DNA of 64,000 nt, taken from positions 1 to 64,000 of the forward strand of contig RGFZ01000008.1 in NCBI GenBank assembly GCA_010024875.1, written 5' to 3'. Origin of the DNA: Oxalobacteraceae bacterium (GTDB taxonomy: Bacteria; Pseudomonadota; Gammaproteobacteria; Burkholderiales; Burkholderiaceae_D). Every line of letters begins with the position of its first letter. The first letter of the stretch is position 1. The position numbers and the translations under genes are program-made. Below, piece by piece: positions 31,523-39,682 of the stretch. Below the pieces are notes generated by a model that did no database searches, was not told the DNA's origin, and saw nothing but the letters and a program-made list of their open reading frames with translations.

Positions 31523-32334
31523 GTTCGCCTTTGTTTTCCATCATCACCTGCACACTCAACAGCGCGGGCTGGATCGACGAATCGATACGCTCGGTACTGT
31601 GTCAGCGCAATGTGACCATCGATTATGTGTTCGTCGATGGTGGATCGACCGATGGCACGCTAGAGAAGCTACGCGCGATCCCCCGCGAGATCACACTGAT
31701 CGAAAACCGTCGGAATGGCATCAGCGATGCAATGAACGCCGGCGTTGCAGCAGCGCGCGGAGACATCGTCGCTCACCTGCACTCTGATGACTACTACCTG
31801 CATCCTGATGTGCTGATCAGCGTCGCGCATCGCTTTGCATCCAGTGGCTGCCGATGGCTGTTCGGCCGAACCGCACGTGCCATCGACGGCCAATTGCGGC
31901 CCGAGAGCTATACCGCGCCGCGATACAGCCGGAAGCGACTGTTGAACGGTAATTTCATCCCGCATCCGGCAACTTTTGTCGAGCGAAGATTGCTGAATGA
32001 GTCCGGCCTCTTCGATACCCGGCTTCGCTACGCCATGGACTACGATCTCTGGCTGCGGCTGTCAGCCATCGCTGACCCTTTTCAGCTGGACGACGCGCTG
32101 ACCGCTTTCAGGGAACATGCCGGCAGTCTGTCTACCCGTGATCGTATCGCGGCGATGAAAGAAGACCTTGCCGTGCGCCTTGCCCATACCGGGCCAAAGC
32201 CACTCCGACGACTGATGCACCATGCGCGATTTCTGGTGAGACGGCGACGAGCACAACGACACCTCATCGAACAGCAACACCCCGAACTGCAGAATCATGA
32301 ACAAACCAGCAACCGGAGTCTGAACAATGCGTGA
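31519..32334 (+). CDS. Glycosyltransferase family 2
   Basis: LFSIITCTLNSAGWIDESIRSVLCQRNVTIDYVFVDGGSTDGTLEKLR...GDIVAHLHSDDYYLHPD. Confidence 0.92.
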   Translation: MSSPLFSIITCTLNSAGWIDESIRSVLCQRNVTIDYVFVDGGSTDGTLEKLRAIPREITLIENRRNGISDAMNAGVAAARGDIVAHLHSDDYYLHPDVLISVAHRFASSGCRWLFGRTARAIDGQLRPESYTAPRYSRKRLLNGNFIPHPATFVERRLLNESGLFDTRLRYAMDYDLWLRLSAIADPFQLDDALTAFREHAGSLSTRDRIAAMKEDLAVRLAHTGPKPLRRLMHHARFLVRRRRAQRHLIEQQHPELQNHEQTSNRSLNNA

Positions 32335-33223
32335 GATTTCGCTGATTCTGGCGACGGTAGGCCGGAGCACCGAGCTGAAACGACTTTTTGATTCGCTGGC
32401 TGCGCAGACTTTTCATGATTTCGACATCATCGTCGTCGATCAGAATGAAGATGACCGATTGCTGCCGGTGTTGCAGCGAGCCCGATACCTGGGTCTGACG
32501 TTACGACACATTCGGCATCAGCCACCCAATCTCGCCTTGTCGCGGAATGCCGGCATCGCTGTCGCTACCGGACGTTGGTTAGGATTTCCGGATGATGACT
32601 GCTGGTACGAACCTGACCTGCTGTCGCGCATCGTGCTGCGCAGTCGCCGCAATGATCGTCCGCAGGGCGTCATCTGCCGCTGGGTTGAGCAACATGAGCC
32701 GCAGCCACCGGGGCTGCTGAGCTGGGAGCGCTCGTCACGCTTTCGCGATTTCCCGGTATCGTCGATCACCTTGTTCTTCGAGCGCGCTCTCCTACAACAC
32801 CTTGGCGGCTTTGATGGCCGGCTGGGTGTAGGTCAGTGGTTTGGCGCTGGGGAGGAAACCGATCTGATGCTGCGCGTGCTGCGTACCGGAGCGACCGTCG
32901 CGCACGAGCCCTGTGCGAGAGTGCATCATCGCGTCGAACCGACAACCGCATCAAAAAGCCGGATAGCGCGCCGCTCGGCACTGCTGCGCGCACGCGGTAC
33001 AGGTGCAATGTACGCCAAGCATCGTCTGCCGCTATGGGTGATCGTGCGCGGGCTACTCTCACCAGTTCTCAAACCATTGTGCAAGGGTCGCATCGGAGCG
33101 GAGCTGATGCATGGACTGGCCGTGACTGCCGGCCGCATGGCAGGCTGGCTGCGCTGGTCGTTCAGCCAGGGACGCAGCCCTACCGACGATACACAGCGAC
33201 TGACTGACAGCCACTCTCACTGA
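32327..33223 (+). CDS. Glycosyltransferase family 2
   Basis: ISLILATVGRSTELKRLFDSLAAQTFHDFDIIVVDQNEDDRLLPVL...LALSRNAGIAVATGRWLGFPDDDCWYEPDLL. Confidence 0.92.
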   Translation: MREISLILATVGRSTELKRLFDSLAAQTFHDFDIIVVDQNEDDRLLPVLQRARYLGLTLRHIRHQPPNLALSRNAGIAVATGRWLGFPDDDCWYEPDLLSRIVLRSRRNDRPQGVICRWVEQHEPQPPGLLSWERSSRFRDFPVSSITLFFERALLQHLGGFDGRLGVGQWFGAGEETDLMLRVLRTGATVAHEPCARVHHRVEPTTASKSRIARRSALLRARGTGAMYAKHRLPLWVIVRGLLSPVLKPLCKGRIGAELMHGLAVTAGRMAGWLRWSFSQGRSPTDDTQRLTDSHSH

Positions 33224-33224
33224 G

Positions 33225-34433
33225 ATGCGGTCAATGCGCATCGCACTTATCACCAATACACCGCCGCCCTATCGCGTGCCGGTGTTCGCGCGGCTGTCAC
33301 GCATGACTGGCTTCGACTTTCATGCGGTATTCTGCGCGCGCCGGGAGCCGAACCGCGCCTGGGATATTCCTGAGATGGCATTCACACACCATTTCCTGCG
33401 GGAGCGTTTCTACACGGTCGGTGATCGTTACGTCCACGACAATCCCGACGTGATTCCCTTGCTTATCAGGCTAAAACCGGATCTAGTGATCACCGATGGA
33501 TTTAACCCCACCCACTTGTATGCGTTTATCGCAGCGCGTGTGCACCGGTGGTCACATATCGCGATGACCGATGGCACTTTACGCTCTGAGCAATCGCTCT
33601 CGCTCAAACACCGGCTGGTACGACGGATGGTTTTTCGCAGATCGCAAGCTTTCATCGCGGCGAGCGAAGGCGGACAAAAACTGTTTCGTTCCTACGACGT
33701 GAAGCCGGAAGCCTGTTTCTATTCCTGGTTATGTGTGAACAATAGATGTTTTCTGCCTGCTTCAATCCGATCACGACCTGACTATGATTTCATTTTCTGC
33801 GGACGCTTCGAACCAGCAAAAGATCCTTTGTTTGCGCTGGCCGTTGCGCGCGATACCGCACGTCGGTTACAACGAAAAACAAGATTGCTTTTCGTCGGCT
33901 CCGGCAGCCTGGATTCCGCGCTGAGAGCGCAGGCCGAAACGGAACAAACTTTCGTGGACACTCATTTTCATGGCTTTGCGCGACAAGCGGAACTCCCGAG
34001 TCTGTATCAGTCAGCCAGTGTATTTCTGTTTCCAACCCATGGCGATGTCTGGGGCGTTGTTGCCAATGAAGCCTGTGCGGCCGGACTGCCGGTGATCGTC
34101 AGTCCAGAGGCTGGCGTCGCTGGCGAGCTTGTGATCAACGATGTCAATGGGTATGTCCGCCGGCGGGACGTTACCCTGTGGGCCGACTGCGCGCAACAGT
34201 TGCTGACCAATCACGTCCTATGGCGCGAATTTAGCGAGAGTAGTCTGCAACGTATTACACGATACACGTTCGAGAGCGCTGCCCAAGGTATTGTCGATGC
34301 GTGCAAGTTCGCACTGCGCACACCGAATCCGCCGGAGACATCGAATCCCTCGAAGACAAGGGACTGCTCAGATCCTTCGAACCGACCGAAGTCCGCCCTG
34401 TTATCTCATAGTTCAACTGAAAAATCACGATGA
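33225..34433 (+). CDS. Glycosyltransferase family 4 (GT-B)
   Basis: MRIALITNTPPPYRVPVFARLSRM...FIFCGRFEPAKDPLFALAVARDTARRLQRKTRLLFVGSGSLDSAL...FLFPTHGDVWGVVANEACAAGLPVIVSPEAG. Confidence 0.9.
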   Translation: MRSMRIALITNTPPPYRVPVFARLSRMTGFDFHAVFCARREPNRAWDIPEMAFTHHFLRERFYTVGDRYVHDNPDVIPLLIRLKPDLVITDGFNPTHLYAFIAARVHRWSHIAMTDGTLRSEQSLSLKHRLVRRMVFRRSQAFIAASEGGQKLFRSYDVKPEACFYSWLCVNNRCFLPASIRSRPDYDFIFCGRFEPAKDPLFALAVARDTARRLQRKTRLLFVGSGSLDSALRAQAETEQTFVDTHFHGFARQAELPSLYQSASVFLFPTHGDVWGVVANEACAAGLPVIVSPEAGVAGELVINDVNGYVRRRDVTLWADCAQQLLTNHVLWREFSESSLQRITRYTFESAAQGIVDACKFALRTPNPPETSNPSKTRDCSDPSNRPKSALLSHSSTEKSR

Positions 34434-35203
34434 CTGCTGCCGTACTCTGCTTTTCTGTCGATGATGGTCATCCGCTGGACATGCGTATGGCTAACCTGCT
34501 GATGAAACATGGTGTGCAGGCCAGCTTTTTTGTGCCGAGTCGTAACAGCGAAGGTCAGCCCGTGCTGTCGCCTTCGGCCTTGCGTGATCTGTCAGGAAAA
34601 TTCGAGATCGGTTCTCACACACTCGAGCACCGATATCTGAACCGGCTCGACATGCACGAGGCGCTGAGGCAAATCACGGAAGGCAAGCGTGCGCTTCAGG
34701 ATACGCTGGGCAAACCGGTGCAAGGCTTTTGCTACCCCGGTGGCAAGTACCGCGCGATTCATTGCGGCATGGTGCAGGCCGCCGGCTTCCGGTATGCGCG
34801 CACAACACAGAACTTACGTCTGGATGTCGAATGCAGCCCCCTGGAACTACCGACCACGCTACAGTTTTATCCGCATCCGCGCACGGTGCTGATCCGGAAT
34901 TTTATCGCGCAAGGACACTGGCATCACCGGTTGCAGACTCTGGAGTTATTGCTGGAAGAGCCGCACTGGCTGGACCGACTGCGCAGGCTATTTGCATGGA
35001 CCGTGCGCCACGGCGGCATATTTCATCTGTGGTGCCACAGCCTGGATCTCGAACGGCTCGGTTTGTGGCAAGCGCTGGATCGCTTCCTCGAGGAAGCGGT
35101 AGAGTGGATACCTTGCGAACGCAGGCTGAACAACCTGCAGCTCGTCACCCGCTACTGCAATGGCATCCCGGACGCGAATGCCGGCTTCCAGATCATCAGG
35201 TAG
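34430..35203 (+). CDS. Polysaccharide deacetylase (NodB/CE4-like)
   Basis: AVLCFSVDDGHPLDMRMANLLMKHGVQASFFVPSRNS...FEIGSHTLEHRYLNRLDMHEALRQITEGKRALQDTLGKPVQGFCYPGGKY. Confidence 0.88.
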   Translation: MTAAVLCFSVDDGHPLDMRMANLLMKHGVQASFFVPSRNSEGQPVLSPSALRDLSGKFEIGSHTLEHRYLNRLDMHEALRQITEGKRALQDTLGKPVQGFCYPGGKYRAIHCGMVQAAGFRYARTTQNLRLDVECSPLELPTTLQFYPHPRTVLIRNFIAQGHWHHRLQTLELLLEEPHWLDRLRRLFAWTVRHGGIFHLWCHSLDLERLGLWQALDRFLEEAVEWIPCERRLNNLQLVTRYCNGIPDANAGFQIIR

Positions 35204-35640
35204 TAGTAGGCCTTGATGCCACACAGCCGCAGATGACCGAGCTTCCACTCGGGCCGACCCGGCAGAACATCAACCAGCGCCTTGATATCTAGCGCATCAA
35301 GCAAGGCCAGATCGCGTTCGGGTCTTATCCAGCGCACCAGTGGGTGCTCCCGGTTCGACGTGGAGACAAACACCCCCTTGCGCGCTATTCGCATCAGTTC
35401 GCGCAGGAAGCGTACTTGTCGCTCATGCGTGTTGTAATGTTCGAGCAAGCCATGACAAGCAACCCAGTCGAACTGCGCGTCGTCATAGTGTAGACGTATG
35501 CTGTCCGGTGGCGGCAACTGATCAAGGCTGTCGATCTCCAGCGTCTTTTGCGGACATTCGCCCGCGCTGAAATCCGCGAATGCCTCGCGCAGGCGCTGCC
35601 GGCAACGCTGGCTGGCTTGTTGAATCAGTGCGGGAAACAT
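35152..35640 (-). CDS. Class I SAM methyltransferase-like protein, apparently N-terminally incomplete
   Basis: YDDAQFDWVACHGLLEHYNTHERQVRFLRELMRIARKGVFVSTSNREHPLVRW...LGHLRLCGIKAYYYLMIWK; post-motif-I part of a class I MTase; no glycine-rich motif I seen. Confidence 0.6.
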   Translation of the reverse strand: MFPALIQQASQRCRQRLREAFADFSAGECPQKTLEIDSLDQLPPPDSIRLHYDDAQFDWVACHGLLEHYNTHERQVRFLRELMRIARKGVFVSTSNREHPLVRWIRPERDLALLDALDIKALVDVLPGRPEWKLGHLRLCGIKAYYYLMIWKPAFASGMPLQ

Positions 35641-35800
35641 ACGGTGGATTTTCTGCTGTATGTGAAACTGCGTATTGGGAATGGGTTCTATCCATCTTCG
35701 CCGAGTTCAGCGCCGCCTTCATTGCGAGGCATCAGCGACAGCGCAATCATCCTGCGTTGTAATGCGTGCTGCTCTCTGTTTCGAAAATAGGCTCAATCCG

Positions 35801-36565
35801 ATGCCCCTGACGACAGCAAATATTCTCGGCACCCGTATCCATGCGCTGGGATGGGAACAAGTGTTATCACGCATCCTGTACTGGGCCAGTGCCTCGGGTA
35901 CTGAGGCATCGCGCACGGTCTGTGTATGCAATGTCCATTCACTGGTGACGGCGCGACGTGACCCGGCATTCGCGCAGGCACTTCGCGATGCCGATCTGCG
36001 CACGCCGGATGGTGTGCCCATCGCCTGGATCATGCGACAGCAAGGATGGCCGGAGCAGCCGCGTATCAGCGGCCCGGAACTGATGTGGTTGCTGATGCAA
36101 GAAGCAGAACGTCTGGGGCTACCGATCTTTCTGCTGGGCGGAACGATCGAAACCTTGGAAAAACTTCGCGCTCGTCTCAGGACTTCCTTTCCCGGTTTGA
36201 GAATCGCGGGTCAGTGCTCGCCGCCTTTCCGCGAGCTGAGCGACGATGATTATCGACATATTCGACGGATGATCGAAACTTCGGGTGCACGTCTGATCTT
36301 TGTTGGCCTCGGTTGTCCGAAACAAGAACTCTGGATGGCGCGCGAGCGCGGCAAGCTGAACGCTGTGATGGTCGGCGTTGGTGCGGCATTTGATTATCAT
36401 GCGGGCACGCTGCGACGCGCGCCGCTTGTCTGGCAATACGCCGGTCTCGAGTGGCTGTACCGGCTGGCGATGGAACCGATGCGGCTGCTGCGACGCTATC
36501 TGGTAACGAACACGCTATTTTTGCTTTGGCTGCCGGGTCAGCTGTGGAGGCGAGGTGCTCGCTGA
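35801..36565 (+). CDS. WecB/TagA/CpsF family glycosyltransferase (WecG/TagA-like)
   Basis: NILGTRIHALGWEQVLSRILYW...VCVCNVHSLVTARRDPAFAQALRDADLRTPDGVPIAWIMRQQG...RISGPELMWLLM...FVGLGCPKQELWMARERGKLNAVMVGVGAAFDYHAGTLRRAP. Confidence 0.95.
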   Translation: MPLTTANILGTRIHALGWEQVLSRILYWASASGTEASRTVCVCNVHSLVTARRDPAFAQALRDADLRTPDGVPIAWIMRQQGWPEQPRISGPELMWLLMQEAERLGLPIFLLGGTIETLEKLRARLRTSFPGLRIAGQCSPPFRELSDDDYRHIRRMIETSGARLIFVGLGCPKQELWMARERGKLNAVMVGVGAAFDYHAGTLRRAPLVWQYAGLEWLYRLAMEPMRLLRRYLVTNTLFLLWLPGQLWRRGAR

Positions 36566-38182
36566 ACAGTGCGGATCAGGCTCATCCGTGCTCTTGAGCC
36601 ATGCGGCTGCATCCAGCCAACCTATCCCCTCGAGCTGCGCCAAGCGATCTAATGGGCCCTCATAGCAATTTTTTTCAAAAGAGGCAAAACGCAGCACATG
36701 AGCCCCTCCGTGCCGGCTCCAGAGCCGGTAGGCTGGTACGCCTGTCGCAAGCACGAAGCGATTACCAATAATCGTGTTGGCGACTATAGCGTGCGAGGAG
36801 GCTGTTTCATTGAATAACAGGTGCTCATGCACGCTGTGGCTGAAGTGATTGTTCGCAATGAGATTGTTGAAGGCATCATGCAACTGCACGCCTCCCGGAT
36901 TATCACTTAGGCGATTGTCACGAATGATCACCGCATTGGCAAAATCATCTAGATAGATCGCATGGGATAGTCTCCCGCGCAGACCGCTCACTTGGTTGCG
37001 CTCAATGCGACTAGCCAGCGGCTGCTTGTCTCGGGCAAAGGTGTAGATGCCGCCGCAATCACTCAATCGCTGACAGGCACGCGTGATCACATTATCAGTC
37101 ACCACCGCATCGCGGAACATACGTATTCCCAGATACGCCGACTGATCGACACGATTACGCATGATCACGTGTCCGCGCGCCTGCTCGAACACGATGGCGC
37201 CTTTGGATCGCAGCGGCATGCCCAGCATGCCGATACGCTCGAACACGCTGTCAGTAACGCTCACATCGCGCGCATCATCCTCGGCGCGCAGGCCGTGCTG
37301 CCGCGTTCCCAATACCTGCACGCGCGAGATGCGCGCACCCGTACCGCCAACACGTATCGCCTCGTCGAAGCTGTTCACGATCTCAGTATCAGTGATCGTC
37401 AGCGACTGCGTGTTGCTGCCGTCGATACCGCGCGCGGCGAGCGAAATGCGCACCCCCTGAATGCGCACGTTGCGCGTGCCGCGCGCATCAATGGCGGTTG
37501 CGCGCGGCGCGGCCCAGACCCGACCCTCGGGCGAGCGCCCATCGGGTGGCCAGAGATACAGCCTGCCTTGATCAAACACCCACTCGCCAGGCGTATCCAG
37601 CATCCATCGCTGGCCCTCAAGATAGTAAGGCGTGCGCTCACGGAATCCGAAATCAGGTTCAGGCAGTGAGGCGATGCGCAGCTGACCGTCCTTATAACCT
37701 GCGACGCGCTGGCTGAGGATCAGCCAATCTTCAGGACGCCATACCACGGTGGCGCCGACGAGATCATGATTAGGAACCGTCACCCGCAAACGATCCGGTG
37801 CCATGCCCTCGCCTGAGAGCCATGCATCCTCCGCGTTCGGATGATGCGCGAGTGAGATGAATTGATCATCAAGCTGCACCATCAGTGGCTCGTTAGCGAT
37901 AGCGGCTGACCAGACCGGGCCTTCGCGCTGCCAGCCAACGACGGGCTGGGCCGGCGTGACGGTAGCCTTGGCGCAATCACCTTCCGTGCGCAGCGTGACG
38001 TTGCTGCGTCCGCGCAGATCAAGCGTGCCACTGTAGCGTTGGCCGCAGCGCAGTCTGATCGTGTCACCGTCGTGAATGGTGTCAGGCAATGGCAGCACGG
38101 CTAGCCTCACCTGGCGTTCGCCCCTCACTGGGGCGCACAACGGGGTCGACAGCAGGAGAAAGCAAGCGATCTGCCTAAGCAT
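36515..38182 (-). CDS. Secreted right-handed parallel beta-helix protein
   Basis: Signal peptide MLRQIACFLLLSTPLCAPVRG; repeating beta-helix rungs (SNVTLRTEGDC..., RNVRIQGVRISLAARGIDGSNTQSLTITDTEIVNSFDEAIRVGGTGARISRVQVLG, ...SRIERNQVSG...AVIIRDNRLSDNPGGVQLHDAFNNLIANNHFS). Confidence 0.85.
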   Translation of the reverse strand: MLRQIACFLLLSTPLCAPVRGERQVRLAVLPLPDTIHDGDTIRLRCGQRYSGTLDLRGRSNVTLRTEGDCAKATVTPAQPVVGWQREGPVWSAAIANEPLMVQLDDQFISLAHHPNAEDAWLSGEGMAPDRLRVTVPNHDLVGATVVWRPEDWLILSQRVAGYKDGQLRIASLPEPDFGFRERTPYYLEGQRWMLDTPGEWVFDQGRLYLWPPDGRSPEGRVWAAPRATAIDARGTRNVRIQGVRISLAARGIDGSNTQSLTITDTEIVNSFDEAIRVGGTGARISRVQVLGTRQHGLRAEDDARDVSVTDSVFERIGMLGMPLRSKGAIVFEQARGHVIMRNRVDQSAYLGIRMFRDAVVTDNVITRACQRLSDCGGIYTFARDKQPLASRIERNQVSGLRGRLSHAIYLDDFANAVIIRDNRLSDNPGGVQLHDAFNNLIANNHFSHSVHEHLLFNETASSHAIVANTIIGNRFVLATGVPAYRLWSRHGGAHVLRFASFEKNCYEGPLDRLAQLEGIGWLDAAAWLKSTDEPDPHCSASTSPPQLTRQPKQK

Positions 38183-38225
38183 GCCGTGATCATCGAATAA
38201 AATGCCGATGATCACCTTGGTATCG

Positions 38226-38260
38226 CACAAAAGAAAAGAGGCCAGCACAAGGCTGGCCCT
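38226..38260 (-). terminator. Rho-independent terminator downstream of the GH16 gene
   Basis: Minus strand GGCCAGC-CTTGT-GCTGGCC-TCTTTTCTTTTG. Confidence 0.75.
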
Positions 38261-38339
38261 GAACAAGACCGGCGGAGCCAACCAGATCGCTATTTTTTCA
38301 ACGATTTGTTGTCAGGCGGTCGAAAGGTGTCGATACAGA

Positions 38340-39401
38340 TCAGCTCAGCTTCCAGGCGCGCACATAGTTGACCTCGTATGAATTACCGCTGCCTGTCGGT
38401 GTGGTGTTATCGGGCTGGCCGCTGGCGCTGCCGAACCATAGGTCCAGCATGATATACATCGGATCGCCCATAGCTACATTCAAGCTGAAGACTTCTCTGC
38501 CATCAAAGTAGAAGGTCTGCTTGGAGGCCTCCCATTTAACAGCATACTTGTGGAAAGCGGCCGACAGATCACTGGTCAGGATAGTCTTGGTGCCTGCGAG
38601 GTTACCCGCATCGATCCAGACCGTCGGCGCATACGCCGTAGGATGCAGATTCGCATCCGACCAGCCGCTATTGGGGCCGCCACCTGCATAGGCTTCCATC
38701 ACGTCAATCTCAGGCCGGCGAGTACCAACATGATTGAATAACCAAAACGCCGGCCACGTGCCTTTACCCACGGGCAGCTTGGCCTCGATCTCAAAGTAAC
38801 CATAGGTCTGGTAGTACTTGCCATCCGTATCGATGGTGCGGTTGAAAAATTTGCCGGTAGCGTCTCGCTGCGGCCAGATCTTCAGTGAGCCATTGGAGAC
38901 CGCGTAATTTTTGGTCGAGTTGCTAGTCTCGTACCAGATCGCGTCATTCCACTTTGCGCTATTCCAGCTATCAAACTCGTCCTGAAAGGTCAGCGTGAAT
39001 GTACCTGTCTGACCAAACGGCTTGAGTGCAGTGCTGGTGGCAATCGGTGACGCAGTGGTGGTGGGCGTCGTGGTGGTCGTCGTCGTTGGCGACGTGGTGG
39101 TCGTCGTCGGGGATGTGGTTGCCGTCGCCGTAGTGGTCGTCGTCGTTGATCCGGTCGTCGTTGATCCGGTCGTCGTTGATCCGGTCGTCGTTGATGGCGT
39201 GGAGCTGACCGTGGCAGTCTGCGTGGAACCATTCGCCAGCTTGGTGGTCGCGCTGGCCGAGGTCAGATTGCCGGACGCGTCGGTCGAGTAAGACGCCATA
39301 CCCGTACCACCGCCACAGGCAACAAGAAGCGCAGAGATACTCGCAGTCGCCGTGAGCGACATCGGCCTGAGGAACTTACGGGTGATTGACAATTGGAACA
39401 T
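38340..39401 (-). CDS. Glycoside hydrolase family 16 lipoprotein with Thr-rich linker
   Basis: Lipobox SALLVACGGG; Thr/Ser linker; GH16 catalytic motif PEIDVMEAY; C-terminal YVRAWKLS. Confidence 0.92.
   Translation of the reverse strand: MFQLSITRKFLRPMSLTATASISALLVACGGGTGMASYSTDASGNLTSASATTKLANGSTQTATVSSTPSTTTGSTTTGSTTTGSTTTTTTATATTSPTTTTTSPTTTTTTTPTTTASPIATSTALKPFGQTGTFTLTFQDEFDSWNSAKWNDAIWYETSNSTKNYAVSNGSLKIWPQRDATGKFFNRTIDTDGKYYQTYGYFEIEAKLPVGKGTWPAFWLFNHVGTRRPEIDVMEAYAGGGPNSGWSDANLHPTAYAPTVWIDAGNLAGTKTILTSDLSAAFHKYAVKWEASKQTFYFDGREVFSLNVAMGDPMYIMLDLWFGSASGQPDNTTPTGSGNSYEVNYVRAWKLS
39140..39200. repeat. 15-bp in-frame tandem repeats (gttgatccggtcgtc) encoding TGSTT units
   Basis: Seen directly within the GH16 linker: GSTTTGSTTTGSTTTGSTT. 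Confidence 0.9.
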
Positions 39402-39611
39402 GAAAAATTTCTCCCTCTCAATTTCTGGATCGCATGAAATGCAGATCACTTGCAAATGCTTGTTTCAGAGCATTGCTTTAGAAGAAGAGTTCCAAGCAGA
39501 AATGAAAAAAATTTTCGCGCAGAAAGAGCATTGCTGTTTGCAATAGTCAGCCTGGCAATTGGCAAACGCTATCCTCGCGTGGATGCCGCAATCGACCGGT
39601 TCAGACAAATG

Positions 39612-39641
39612 GCAAAAAAAATGCTGTCCGGACGACAGCAT
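39612..39641 (-). terminator. Rho-independent terminator downstream of the GMC oxidoreductase gene
   Basis: Minus strand ATGCTGTC-GTCCG-GACAGCAT-TTTTTTTGCC. Confidence 0.8.
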
Positions 39642-39682
39642 GGGCAGGTGAAACAGTGCGTCAGACGCGCGATGCGGTCTGA

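Noticed and set aside
39040-39230. Possible CRISPR-like repeat array
   Set aside because: Repeats are contiguous 15-bp coding units with no spacers and no cas genes nearby.
39022-39291. Val-rich plus-strand ORF (VVVVVVDPVVVDPVVV)
   Set aside because: Antisense translation of the Thr-rich repeat in the GH16 linker; low complexity.
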